From positions 124,001-188,000 of the forward strand of contig JAJKFJ010021517.1 of assembly GCA_027382625.1 (NCBI GenBank): a DNA stretch of 64,000 nt. Direction: 5' to 3'. The notes beneath the pieces are model-generated. The model was not told the origin of the DNA. It ran no database searches and saw nothing but the letters and a program-made list of their open reading frames with translations. This document shows positions 1 to 11,549 of the stretch, piece by piece (the first letter of the stretch is position 1; each line of letters begins with the position of its first letter). Source of the stretch: Tetmemena sp. SeJ-2015. Its lineage: Eukaryota > Ciliophora > Spirotrichea > Sporadotrichida > Oxytrichidae. A program made the position numbers and the translations under genes.

Positions 1-2100
1 TTCTTTCTCTAATCTTTAAGTTATCTGAGCTCCTCACTCACCTATTGGTGTCTCTCTGCTTGGAACATTTCATTCGCTGAAATTATACTTAGTCTCTTTT
101 CTAGAACCACTATCTTATTCTCCGTCTCTTTCAAGTCGCCAAGGCATTGGCAGTACTCGATTAATACTTACAATACAAAGTATGAAATAATTTAAGAACA
201 CTTTCTGAGAAAGCAGACTCCATATGCTCACCAGATTTCTGAGATCCCTCAAATAATTTTATAACTTGCCGACTTAATCTCCAGATAAGTTATCTTGATT
301 TAATGAGTGTATTATTTCAGAATTGCTGGTTTAACATCTTAAAATCTGTGTTATAGTGCCCATTTCATCCTCTGAGAGTAAATCTTTTACCTCTTGCATA
401 AAATCTCCATCCTTTTTCTTAAACTAATTAGTGAAGTCTAAGGATTGATCATATCTAAAGCGATATCAAAACCAAATACTTAAATCTAATGTTAATCATT
501 TAAAAATATTTTTTGATCTGCAAATAAAAATTGTTTATCTTCATCAAAAGATTTCTTTACATCACTTGAGTTTCTATTTGTCATCGACTAAATAATTAAC
601 AATAAAATTATTGGTTTAATTTACAGCTGTTCTATGCGTAATTTAGTTCACTATAGGATCCTCACTTTTAATACTGTTGAAATTAATATTAAAAATTAAA
701 TTCTTATACATTTATTATGAAGAAACTTTAAAATAATGAAAATAACTGAAAAGAAATATCTTTAGCATTTTTATCAATGCCAATAAAAGTATATAATCTA
801 AGAATGATATTATGCTTGAGTAAAATTTGATTTGCTACCTCCATATTGTCTTCAACTTTCTTGATTATCAAAGCACTTACTGTGTATTCGAACTTCGACT
901 ATTATAAAACTAAGATGACCATAAAAATGGTTTCTTACATTAAAAATTTTGTTCTTTTCTGGGATCATACTGAAATTCTTCTCAAACTCCTTCTTTTTCC
1001 CTTAAAAGAAAATAAATAACTATAATCATCCTCTGTAAGAGAGAAACTTGTGATTGTCAGTAAACTTGAAGTCACAGAAGTCCCCATAGCAAATTTTTGG
1101 CACACCAGCATCTCTCCATCTAGTCTTGTCATTAAAAATCTTGTTACCTCCAAATACAAATGAGTCATTGGGCAAGTTCTAAACTTATTGTAGAACTTAT
1201 AATAAATTAAATCATTGATTTGGCTTTAGAGAGGTGGAGGATGCTAATCTTTGGCTGGAGATTCTTAATCTATCTTTTCTTAGCCTTTGACTGTGTAAAG
1301 CAAGTCCTAGCTTATGCCAAGAAAGTACAATTAGCCTCCAATGTCTTGCAGGAACTTAAAAAATACTTTAAGTAAGCTCTTCTCACATCTATGTGGGTGG
1401 TATTTTCAATGAAGCTTACCACATGCCTACTCTTAGCTTCAATAGCTTAATTCAAACCCATATTCACTATCCGCATCCCATCTTTATGCATCTTCGTAAG
1501 GAGATCCATCGACACTTGCTGTTTACTCACTATCATCTAAGGAGGCTTTGAATTGGTTGGATGAGAGTACTGGCAATAATAGCAACTCCCCTAAGGAATA
1601 ATTTTAGGAGGTTTTTGCCTCTACAAAGCTTTCAAATTAGCAAACTATTGCGTGCTCTTATTTGGGGTATATGGGGCAGAGGAGATTTTAGTAGGTGGTA
1701 GAGTAGCTTGCAGAGTGATATCTGGAGCCTTTTCCTCAATTTAATCTGGGATCCTAGTGTTAATATAGGTTTAAATCATTCTCACATCTTTAAAATTAAG
1801 TTTTATTTGCAAGTTATTAAAAACATCTCCCAGCCTCTCAATAAGTTATTGATAAAGTTCAAATGGTCGCATGCCTCTGCTCTTCGAAGATTAAAACTTC
1901 ACATAGGCGATCTTTGGGAATTAGCTGTCATAGTCCTTTATTTTCTTTGCACTGAGACTTTTAGTTTGCACAAACTTAATTATCTTCTTCAAGGTCCAGT
2001 TCTTATCAACCCCACTAGAGCTGGTTTCTTAAATCAAGCCATTTGCAGCTGTTCTACTATATTATGTTTAACTCTATAGCTACTAAAGACTTGCCATCAT
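1..2100 (-). CDS. Unknown protein with C-terminal coiled coil, partial, IES-interrupted
   Basis: Read with TAA/TAG as Gln, an ATG at 2100 opens about 290 uninterrupted codons down to about 1210, containing a CYYC motif near 1540. Further coding blocks follow in shifted frames: about 1175-1035 (NLPNDSFVFGG), 1010-900 (KKEFEKNFSM), 880-720, 600-232 and 155-1, the last a heptad-rich coiled coil (ENKIVVLEKRLS). The frame shifts are bridged by a GT-AG intron at 156-231 and a pointer-flanked insert at 442-458; other joins were not resolved. No TGA interrupts the main block. I do not recognise the family. The gene runs off the left edge. It is divergent in sequence from its neighbour at 2329-3010 but transcribed in the same direction. 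Confidence is in the coding nature, not the exact exon/MDS map. Confidence 0.7.
156..231 (-). other. Spliceosomal intron
   Basis: On the minus strand the insert begins GTGAGC and ends ATTAATCGAG, with a TTAAT branch-like motif. Splicing joins the block ending RDLRNL to YCQCLGDLKE in frame. There is no flanking direct repeat, so it looks like an ordinary 76-bp intron rather than an IES. Confidence 0.6.
442..458 (-). other. Very short candidate IES, pointer TTAGA
   Basis: The minus-strand pointer TTAGA occurs at 437-441 and 454-458. Removing one copy and the 12 bases between rejoins FGFDIAL to DFTNQFKKKDG in frame; without removal the frame is lost. At 17 bp it is unusually short for an IES. 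Confidence 0.55.
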
Positions 2101-2328
2101 GTTTTATCCTTTTTAAATAACTTATAGCATATTTTTATTAAGAACAATGATAAAAGAAAATTGAAAGATATTTCTGACAAACTTCAAGTTTTTGCTTTCT
2201 TTTTAAATATGTTTGAATTATGTTTGGCATTTTTTCCTTAAAAGAAAATTCAAGTCAGCAAAAACTTTAAATTAGATATAAATATTAGAATAAGCAAATA
2301 TTATTAACATTAAAATAAATAATGATAA

Positions 2329-3010
2329 TCATACTTTAATGAAACCTTTGACTAAGCTATTCCTACGTTGTAAATTTGTACCCGATCCCATATCACCCTC
2401 TCCTGAGATAAGTGGATTATTATCTTCCTCACTTTGCTGTTCATTCTTCAAGTACAAGTTAATCTTCCTATCGTTAAAATCTTCTTCAATTGACACAGGA
2501 GATTGCCTATACAAGGCTTTAAAGACCTCTAGCGCATTAAGATGCGAAGATTTCTTTTTTAGGATCACTTCATTTTTAGTTGAGGTAAAGTACCAGCAAA
2601 GAATAGAACCTCCAGCTACGAAAATTGTGTCAGGGATAAGTATCGGGCACTTTTTCTTAAGCTTGTTGAAAATTTGGCATAAAAATTATTAAACTTTTTA
2701 TATTATAATTTCGAAGAAATATGTGTCTGATTGTTTTCTTAGCATCCTACTTTCATCAATATGAGTGTGAATGGTCGCTATAGCTGCACCATTTTTCTAT
2801 TTTTTCTCATTGTCTGAATCAAATGTGCTCTATATAGGCTCCATCAACCTTTGAGCGCTTTTAGGAAGAGTAAATAAAAATCGCAAATATTAAAGTCTAC
2901 TATGCTTTGAAACCATAGCTAACACTGCTTGGTTGAGATTGATTGGAAGTATTTCTTTGATGGTTCTTGAATAAAGGAGTTGCAACTACTGACTTCAAAT
3001 CTTCATTCAT
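2329..3010 (-). CDS. Small single-pass membrane protein, unknown
   Basis: ATG at 3010 (MNEDLKSVV) opens a polar N-terminal part. A 25-bp insert at 2872-2896 with pointer ACT separates it from the next block (TLPKSAQRLMEP), and removal restores the frame. The frame then runs through AT-rich sequence into a basic stretch, one hydrophobic segment (CPILIPDTIFVAGGSILCWY, about codons 115-135) and an acidic, Ser/Asn-rich tail ending at TGA 2329. Total is about 215 residues. One transmembrane helix and a charged tail suggest a type of anchored membrane protein, but no family is recognised. The AT-rich part at 2690-2720 could hide another intron or IES, since it is in frame only by virtue of Gln-read TAA codons. 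Confidence 0.7.
2872..2896 (-). other. IES, pointer ACT, 25 bp
   Basis: Plus-strand AGT at 2869-2871 and 2894-2896 flank an AT-rich insert. Excision gives FKAQQTLPKSAQRL in frame; retention leads to TGA within about 30 codons. Confidence 0.7.
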
Positions 3011-3097
3011 TTTCTTTTTTGATTTCTAAATATTCTAAGAATTATTCTCTCTCCTTCATCTTAGATATCACTTTAAGATGTATTAAATGATGAAGAT

Positions 3098-6000
3098 ATG
3101 TTCGACTCAATGAAGAGGCAAGACAGTATGGTCAGAGATAAGAATTCAAGCTTAGCTTCAAATACAGATGAAGATTATGGGATGGGACTTGGAAACTCCA
3201 AGAATATGAAGGCATTCATGAGGAAAAAGCTTTATACAGATACTTTCAATCAACTCTATCAGAAGGTTACTGTCTGCAAATCATGCTTCCTAGTTTACTC
3301 CATGCTCTCTGAATACTTTGAGGAGATTGTAAAGGCTACTTTTCGTAATGCTAAGCCTTCATCTTTTTCTGAAGGGGGATCTTTTCATCCATCTCTTTCT
3401 TAGAGCAAATGGACTCACTCTCAAAAACTCTTGCAGAAAAGGGAGGAGAGACCAATAGTATTTTCAACCAATAAGAGACTAAGCACTATTTAAGGATCAC
3501 CGAGCATGGCAGGATAAGGAGGTCAAAGAGGCTTTGAATCTAAGAAATTAGTCCTCTAGAAGAATCTATCTTAAGTCGACATTGCAAGATTAAAAGGCTC
3601 TGCTCTCTTTAAAAGCTCTTCAACTGTGCTCAAAATTGAAGGCTTTTAATCTTAAAAGGATTAAACATTGCCAATATCCTAATAACTGTAGGGTAGCAAA
3701 ACTTAGATATCATTCTTTAATAGGCCTCAGACAATGAATTAAACTCAATCCTTACTTCTTTCCAGAAATGAGGGCTAAATGAATCAGCCTATTCTTTCAT
3801 CCTTAATGGAGACTGGAAATACAACTATGCTTCCTTAAAATCTGAAATTCAATTCTACCTCTGGAAAGTTTACTCTCCCTTCTTAAAACATTCTGCAAAG
3901 TAGGGATGGAAGTGGAAAGCCTCCAACATTCCTTCAATCTACCTAATCTATGAAGTTAAGATAAGCTCCTAGAATTTCATATAAGATAGTAAATACAATA
4001 GAATTAAAGTAACAAGAGATGGAAGAGAGGAGGTAGAAAAGATAGATAAGAACAGTTATAGGATAGAAAGTAGGAGATAGATTATTTGAATAAATTTTAA
4101 TTAAACTTGAAAGTTAATAAATATTTGCCAAGAGTATACTATACCACTATAAGCATGGCAAAGATAAATTGGATTAATTCTCATTTAGCTCTGGTCTTTG
4201 TTCTTAATTTTTTTATAAATATTTTTAAGCAAGTACTGATACTCATTAGTGAGGAAGATGAGGATGGTGTGAAAGAGGAATCGCAGACTCCAAAGCAACC
4301 TTTTTCTATAGCTTTGCATTGAATAGGGGGGGGGTCCTAATTCCTCTTCCTTATAATTTATTTAATAAATTTTGGGTAAGCAAAATGATAAAATAAAGCT
4401 TTTTCAAGCAAAAGAAGGCGGTTCGATTCCCCATGATGATTATGGACCCTTGAGTGGTCTCAAAAGTATTTTAAGGAGTACAGCATCCGCAGCTAGTGAA
4501 GAGAAAAAAGACCTCAAAGGATCTATAAAAACTGCTTTTGGCCACCTCTTTAAAAGGCATGAAGAGAGATTTTATTTAGAGCGAGCGCACAAAAATAAGA
4601 GCGAGAAAAGAAAGATAGTCAACTTTTTCAATGAAGTCAGCAAGAACTCTTCTAAATTTACTCTGAGACAGAGGGCTTCATAAATTAATTCCCCATAGAA
4701 AGTATAAACATCGGTTTCAGAGGATGTTAGCTCAACTGCTAAAGTAGGATTAGGTGGAATATTGAATTTAAAAAAGGTTACTTCAACTTAAAGTGCTAAG
4801 ATACCACTGCAAAGTGCAGGAAGATAAAACTCTGTTCTTGAAGAGTGGCATAATTTCAAACAAGGAGGAGGTATTTAAAAACTATATTTTTTTAATTTCA
4901 AGTAAAGTTATCTAGAACTAATTTTTAAAAAATCTTAAAATAAGAGGCAGTTTAATTTTTTCTCTCATTATAAATGCAGCTTCAAAAATTATGATTTATA
5001 ATATTTTGGATTAACTCTAAATTTAGATTGAAATAATTTTATAGGTATCTAGAATGAAGCTATTGAAGAGGAAAAGACTCCTGGACTTAGCATGAAAATA
5101 AAGTAATCAAATCTGAGGAGGAATCATTAAAAACAGATAGAGAGCTCAAGAGCCCAGAGAGTGGAAAAAATAAACTAATCAGCCCCACTTAAAGGTAATC
5201 ACTAACCAATCCACTTTCTAAACTATTAGTTGACATTAGTTAAGTAATACAAAATGTTTTTAATTAGTTCCCAGAAAAATATAGCTGAATTGAGAAGAAA
5301 GACAGTACTGAGTAGTGTACAATCTTAATAAGAGAATAGCGTCGATGATTAAATCTCTAAAACAGGAAACTTTGCCTTCCAGAGTTCGCTCTAAATTGGG
5401 ATAATGTCTTTGGCTCAGAAAATTATTTCTCAGTAGATGGAATTTATATAGTAGGAAAAGGACGACTTTTAGAAAGAAAGATCTCTTGGAAGAGGTAATT
5501 AAAACTCTGCAAAGAAAAGCAATAACCCTTTAAGTATCAGGCCCAGCCCTGAGAAGAGTTGCTGCTTTCTAATTTGTTATAAGACTTATATTATATGAGT
5601 TAGTCCCCTAGCCGTAAAATTGAGAACGGAGGAGATATCTAAGAGGAGTCAGAAGAGGAGGATAATATAACTCGGAGGAAAATTAAACTTTCTTCTGTGT
5701 TTTAAAACAGCAAAAAGAGACGGAATCCTAATATAACTCAATCAGTCTTCCATCATCAAAATTTAGGACATATCAAATCTGTCCCATTCTATAGAATATC
5801 TACACCTAAAGCTCCATTCTACTCAAGTGATTTAGTTGGAGAAAACGCTCCAGATGATAAATACATCATACCTATAGAAAACTAAACTTTATTAAAAATT
5901 GAACAGTTATTTATTTGTCAAAATTAAATCATTATATTTCATGCCTAATTTAAGGTAAATTTGTTTAGAATTAAGATAAAAATATAGTCCTTAAATTGGA

Positions 6001-8074
6001 TTCAAAATTTAAAGCTTTAACCTAAGTTAAATAAGTTTATAAATCGATGAACATTGAATAATATGCTGAGCTGATGAGTATTATAATTATGGAAAATATT
6101 TAATTATATCGACCCAGTTGAGCTTAAAGATTGTGAAGTCTTTTTCATAAATGAACATAATTCCATGATATATGCAGTGATCGACAATTCACAGGAGATT
6201 GCATTAAATGTCAACTTCAATTAGTCCTCTTCCTCTCTCAATATCTCAAGTGGAACTATTCCAATTAACAACCTTCTATCTCAAGTATTATTTATTACTT
6301 TAAGCTATGAATGCTTAGTAAAGCTAGAAAGATACAAGCCCTTAAAAATATTAGAGAGATTCAACCACTATCAATACATCCAATCTGCAAACATAGAAAG
6401 CCCCAACTCTTGGACTTTTCTCAGGTTTGCAATCTGCTGCAGCTGTCACTCAAGCAGCCACCAATGAGCAAACTCCAAGAGCTCCTTCTTAAAGATAAGA
6501 TAATCTAATCAAATCCTAAAGTATCATCACTACTCCTCTCCCTCATTCTATCAGTAAATTAGGCTTATTTGCGAACTAATAAAGAAAAAGAGTCTTTCAT
6601 AACTATATCGTGATAATGGATGTGTTCGATTCCTTCATTGACAAATTGGAATTATTTGAAAATATTTGCAAGCAAAATACCCAGCCTTGTCGCTTTATCC
6701 TCTTCAACCTGCCAGGCCAACTTTATACTCAATACAATTTTAAGAAAACAGATGCTAAGCCCTTGAATAACTCTTATTATTCTAACTGCATCGATTTGCT
6801 ACTTTTCTATCTTCATGAGAAGAATCTGATCTCTTAAATTTAGCTAAATCAATTTTTGATTCTCTTGCCTTTTCGAGCCCTACTCACTTATTGGGTTTGG
6901 TAGTGGTGCAAATATAGCTTTACATTATGCTTTACAAGTGAACGACACTAATGACAACTTGAGATCCATACTCTTATTTAATGGCTTTTGCTACGTAGAC
7001 TAGATGATGAAAGATACTTTCACAGCTGCTATAGACAATTTTCAGAAGTTCCCAAAAGAGCTTCTGATAGACGGGATTGGATCAAGCTATGAATCTATAA
7101 GCCAATTGGGAGACTACTTCTATCAAAACTTGATTTGGAGTAGTGAGGCTATGTACCATCATTTACAGAGACAGCTCCAAAAGCATCATGTATATACTTA
7201 TCGAGTTATTTTATTATTCTTTCATGGAGGCAGAAATGATCTTGATGGAAAGAAATAGATTCTGATGACAGATGAGCTTACTAATTCAGAAGTGGGGGAT
7301 GATGTAGCATCTCTCAAGTCCTACAATATCAATCAAAATAGTAGGATGCATAATCAGAACCACTACTCAAGTAAGATGGTTGACAACTATATCACTCCTA
7401 GTGCATTGCCTTTACTTGACACGAGGAACAAGATAGACTTGTGCAAGGGGGTGCTTGCAAATGTTTCAGTGCAAGAGAAAATCAGATTCCTCAAGATTCC
7501 CATTATATGCGTCTACTCTAAGATGAATTGTCTGATACCTCTCAAGCATGCAGACATCATTTAAAAGGTAAGTCTTAACTTTGTAAGCCTCAATATTTTC
7601 TATAGTCGATTCCAGGGTTTGAGTAAAAAATTCCATAGTCAATTTATAGCGACCACTTTCCTCCTTCTTCATCAACATAAAATGAACTAAACAAAAAAAT
7701 TACTGGAAGCTTTAAGAGTTCCAAAAGTTCGCCATAGAAAACCTCCCAATCCACATAATTGAATATTTTCAATTTAATAGATGCATTTATTATAAGGTAA
7801 AGAGGGTTCCTAGAATAAAAAATCTCCAAAATTAGAACAAAAGGCCCAGCAAATTAAAGCAGAGAATGTATTGCCATACAATCCTATGGAGAAAATCTTA
7901 ACTGAAACTCATGCCAGGACAACTCTACTTATAGAGGGTGCTCACGATGTTTTCCATGAGAGTAAAGACTGCTTGGAAAAGATCTTAAAAGACTATATTG
8001 AAGTTAAGCCTCCAATGAAATATTTCCTTTTCTCATCTCTAAAAGGAGCCTTCAGAAGCAATATAAATAACTGA
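3098..8074 (+). CDS. Long protein: disordered N-terminus and atypical alpha/beta-hydrolase C-terminus
   Basis: ATG 3098 (MFDSMKRQDS) opens about 380 codons of polar, Gln-rich sequence with one conserved-looking block (YQKVTVCKSCFLVY). Further blocks at 4259-4870, 5049-5580, 5590-5890 and 5950-6100 lie in shifting frames and feed into 6105-8074. The last part resembles an alpha/beta hydrolase: a GFGSGANIALHYA elbow near 6895, an acid-strand-like IPIICVYSKMNCLIPLKHAD near 7510, and a C-terminal EGAHDVFHE near 7935. The usual GxSxG serine aligns with Gly and the acid position with Asn, so catalytic activity is doubtful. In-frame inserts are at 4875-5048, 6836-6866 and 7569-7844. It may be one gene or two (boundary near 5890-5950); I favour one because coding blocks are nearly continuous and no clear start lies at the junction. 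Confidence 0.6.
4875..5048 (+). other. Insert, IES or intron (AGGTAT repeat; also GT-AG)
   Basis: AGGTAT at 4869-4874 and 5043-5048 flank 174 bp of AT-rich DNA containing an in-frame TGA. A GT...TATAG reading (4871-5044) gives the identical join. The sequence alone cannot separate IES from intron here. Confidence 0.6.
6836..6866 (+). other. IES, pointer TCTCTT, 31 bp
   Basis: TCTCTT at 6830-6835 and 6861-6866. Excision joins LHEKNLIS to CLFEPYSLIGFGSG in frame, immediately before the hydrolase elbow. The insert has no GT-AG ends. Confidence 0.85.
7569..7844 (+). other. Insert, IES or intron (AAAAGG repeat; also GTAAGT start)
   Basis: AAAAGG at 7563-7568 and 7839-7844. Removal gives HADIIQKAQQIKAEN in frame. 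A GTAAGT...AAAAG intron produces the same protein, so the two interpretations are indistinguishable from sequence alone. Confidence 0.65.
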
Positions 8075-8300
8075 TTTTAAGCATCAATACTTTTTCATTC
8101 TTAAATTTTCTGAATTTAGGCATTTTATAACTTATTTTGAGTCTAGAGAAGTAGATTGATAGAAGATACTAAGTTGCAAAGGAAGGTCTAATTGATTTTT
8201 AGAGCCCAAAATTTAATGATTTTATATGGTTGAATTTTTAACATATGGATATTTTAAATTAAATTAAATTCTTTACTGATAAATAATTTTAAAAATTGTT

Positions 8301-10704
8301 ATGATAGAGATTAAGAGAAATAAGAAATCTTAGCAAGATCAAAACCCTAAGTTTCAGATCTTAAAAGATATTGATGACAAACTAAAATGTAAAATTTGCT
8401 TAACGCTTTTGGATTTTCCAATTTTAAGTTGCCAGACTTGCCACGTTGCTTGTTGTGAGAGCTGTCTAACTGATCCTCTATACCTCCTTTACTCAAATAA
8501 GTGCCCCAACTACACAGCTAACTGCAAAGGAAGCTAATTTATGGCTGCTCAGACTACTTTAAGCTGCGAAATAGATAACTTTAAAAGGAGTTTGGGCATC
8601 ACAGAAGAAGATCTAAGGTTATTTAAATAGCTCTATAAAGCCAAGTATGATTACACTAAAGCACTAATTCAAAGAGGTACGGATGCAGAGAGACTACTCC
8701 AAACTAAAAAGAGACTCAAAAGTCTACATCTTTTCAACCAAGCTTTGAAATTGAAGCAGAAAGTTAGCAACACACTAGAGAATAGTGGTGGAGATTCAAG
8801 TTTTAAGGACGGGCAAGTTGTGTAGGTGGGCATCAATGGATAAAATTTAACCAAATGCAACTTATGCTTGAAGAGTTATAAAAAAGAGGAAGAGCATTAC
8901 TTGTATAGATGTATGATGCTTCCTCAGAAATGCTCTCATTGTGGCATCGTTAAAACTAAGTTGGACATGGACATGCATATATACAAGGATTGCGAGGAGT
9001 TTATTATTGCAAGATTAAAACTTAATTTATTTATTAGTTATAATGATATGCCTTTATTGTTTTAATAAATTATATTCTAGCAATATATAATGCAGAATAT
9101 GTTCTTTATTTTACAAGAGGAAAGATCAGTCTCATCATGTGTGTGTCACTCCAGATTAAAACCTCGAGCTCATCCTTTAAAATTAGATCAAGTCGTTGAA
9201 GGATAAGAACCTAAGATTGGATATGGAAAATAAGTCCCTGAAGAGTAACGGTGATAGATAAAACAAGAGCAAAAATGAACTAGAAGAAGAAGTTGCAAAA
9301 ATGAGAAGATAGAACGAAGAACTTCATAGAAGATTAGACTCACTCACATAACTAGCTATGAATGGAAATGGAGGAGCACCTAGTTTGAGCTAAATGTAAA
9401 GCTAGAGTATGTATCATCAACCATTCCCAAGTTAAAATACAAACTCTTAATACATGCAATACTAGTAACAGTAGGATCCTTAAAATCCATTAGATGTTGA
9501 TAAGATTAAGTTTGAGGAAAGATTTGCCTACATGCTTGAACATTATGGAGCAGTCTCTTGCCTTATTTTGCTAGACCACAATTATATGAGTTAGGAGTTG
9601 AATAAAAACGCTTTCAGAGTCTACTTCGCATCTTCAGACAGGCTTGGATGTGTGAAAATATGGGATCTTGACTGTAAAGAATCTCTCTGCACTCTCAACT
9701 TCATGAATGGAGCTCTTGATTTCTAGCAAAACTCAAAGCCTCCTCCTCCAGTTCGAGATATGATATAGCTAAGAGAGAAACTAATATGTGCTCTTGGTTA
9801 TGATTATCATCCAGGCATGATAGAAGTATGGGATTTATAGACTTAGTAAGAGATTAAAATGTTAGTAGATGTGCATTAAGGAGAAATTAATTGCTTGACT
9901 TCTTATAAAGAGCGCTACTTTTTATCAGGAGGAAGCGATCAGTTCGTGAAAATATGGGATTCTGAAACTTTCAGAATAGTCTCTCAAATAATGTTCCCTG
10001 AGCAGAATGATTCAATTATCAGTATGATTACTCTCAAAGAACAACCATTCAAAGATTAAATAATTCTAACTACTGATGCTAGCAATCTCTACTAGGTTAA
10101 ACTTACTGTCACAGCTAAGATAGATGAAGATAGCGTGTAGGAGACTCTCTCAAGGCTTAATGATTTAGAAGGTCTTAACTCAGAAAGTGGATAAGGTGAA
10201 GACATTTCAATGACTCTAGAAGAGATAGAGGATTTAAATACAAATGAAGTCTTTTACTTGTATGAAGCTCAGCACTAAATAGTGAGGGCTATCAAACTCA
10301 AATTCAAAGTGCGCCATGTCTTTGAACTCACCAATAATTGCATAACTGCTTTAAGTTCGATCAGCTTGGACTTCTTCAATCTAGTGACAGGTAAGAGGAA
10401 AGGCTTCGTTGGAAACTAAAAATCAGATTTTATGTATGGCTGTGCCTTATTTGACTTTGATTTCGAAGTGACAAATCAAGAGGAGATTAGGAAGGTGAAT
10501 GTTCTAAGAATATTGACATGCGAAGAAAGCAGGATCTTTAGAATTTGGGATATGAAGATGGAAAAGTCAAGAGTAGTTTCAAAGCATAATGACATTGTGG
10601 TAAGAGTTCTCAAGATTCCAGGCAGAAATATGTTTGTATCTTGTTCAAAGGATGGCTCAATTAAATGCTTCCACGGAAAATCTATTGAACTTAATAATAT
10701 TTGA
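8301..10704 (+). CDS. RING / zinc-finger / coiled-coil / WD40 protein, TRAF7-like
   Basis: ATG 8301 (MIEIKRNKKSQQ). Residues about 33-80 form a RING-like Cys/His cluster (CKIC ... CQTCHVACCESC ... CP). Two further zinc-binding blocks follow: CNLCLKSYKK...C...CSHC near 8855-8945 and CRICSLFYKR...HHVC near 9092-9150. A coiled coil (LKDKNLRLDMENKSLK) leads into a Gln-rich linker and then WD40 repeats recognisable by VKIWD at 9655, VEVWD at 9825, VKIWD at 9945, FRIWD at 10540 and a final SCSKDGSIKCF near 10640. The order RING, TRAF-type fingers, coiled coil, WD40 is that of TRAF7-like ubiquitin ligases. The frame changes between about 9003 and 9085, where an AT-rich intron or IES must lie; I could not fix its ends. 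Stop is TGA 10702-10704. The last WD repeat looks short. Confidence 0.85.
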
Positions 10705-10759
10705 GTTTAAAGAAGTTTTAACACTTATTGCATTTATTGAAAATGAGAATGTGATTTTT

Positions 10760-11175
10760 TACTTAAAGTATTGTAATTTCCATAAGGAGGGCTTTCAATT
10801 AGAGCGATATGTGCTACAGCTGAAAAAGCTTGCTTGCCTGCCTTTCCTTGAACTGTTTAGCAATAATAATATAATTTGTATATATTTTGAACAGTGTAGT
10901 CAACTGCCTTGAAATCGTGATTAGCGGGTTCACTCAATTGAAGAGTATTGAAGTCTAAAGCGACTTCGTCTGATGAGTGACCTAGCTCAGCCCATTTAGC
11001 GGCCAAGAGTCCTTTGAAGAACTGTTACTCTCCATTCAATCTATCGATTATGTTCTGCTTTGATATCTCAACGTGGAGTGCTGAGACAGAAGCTCCTAAA
11101 TCTTATTAATAAATCAACTAAAAATTGATTTAATTTTGTTCTGTTTAGTAGAGCAATTAAAAGTGTAGCCTTCAT
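10760..11175 (-). CDS. Start of a secreted protein, unknown, 3' end unresolved
   Basis: ATG 11175 begins MKATLLIALL, a plausible signal peptide. After an unresolved frame change near 11110-11140 the block LGASVSALHVEISKQNIID runs to 10893, then a 39-bp insert with pointer GTTCAA (10854-10892) is followed in frame by GKAGKQAFSAVAHIALIES and PPYGNYNTLSK to about 10760. Beyond that the frame stays open only across the 3' end of the convergent WD40 gene, which looks like coincidence. The rest of the gene may lie elsewhere (scrambled), may have been lost, or may be very short. No family recognised. Confidence 0.55.
10854..10892 (-). other. IES, pointer GTTCAA, 39 bp
   Basis: Plus-strand TTGAAC at 10848-10853 and 10887-10892. 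Excision joins FKAVDYTVQ to GKAGKQAF in frame; the insert is very AT-rich. Confidence 0.75.
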
Positions 11176-11360
11176 ATTTACTATAGATAGAATACAATCT
11201 AAATTCTTAGATTAATTTATTCTCTGAATACAATCTCTTTATTTTGCTTTTTAAAGATTCTTCTCAAGCTAATTTTGGAGATCTCTAATTAATTAAATGA
11301 ATTCTCCAATAGTTTTAAAGCTTTAAATTAAGAAAGCATTAATTTAAAGAAAAACAAAAA

Positions 11361-11547
11361 ATGACAAGAATCCTGGGCAAGAAATATATTCCCCCAAAAC
11401 ACCTACTTTTCCTATCTAAAAAAGAAAATAATTTAGAGCAGACTTAACAAGTTTTAGACATTTTAAAATTATGCCATATTCACTTTTGAAGAAAGATCTA
11501 ACTTATTACAAGTTTTAGAAGGAATCTATTCCAATCTCACATACTGA
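11361..11547 (+). CDS. Possible tiny gene or gene fragment with 12-bp repeat insert
   Basis: ATG 11361 opens MTRILGKKYIPPKHLLFLSK. The 12-mer ACAAGTTTTAGA occurs at 11447-11458 and 11508-11519; deleting 61 bp between copies leads to a frame ending at TGA 11545-11547 after about 41 codons. Alternatively the second frame (MPYSLLKKDLTYYKF, 11472 onward) is a separate fragment. Low-confidence call, since only the repeat is certain. Confidence 0.3.
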
Positions 11548-11549
11548 CT

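Noticed and set aside
1708..2079. Plus-strand 123-residue frame
   Set aside because: Antisense of a 290-codon minus-strand block with clear protein composition and Gln-read stops.
11391..11400. CCCCCAAAAC, telomere-like
   Set aside because: Single short occurrence inside a reading frame, no tandem C4A4 repeats, so not a telomere or telomere-bearing element end.
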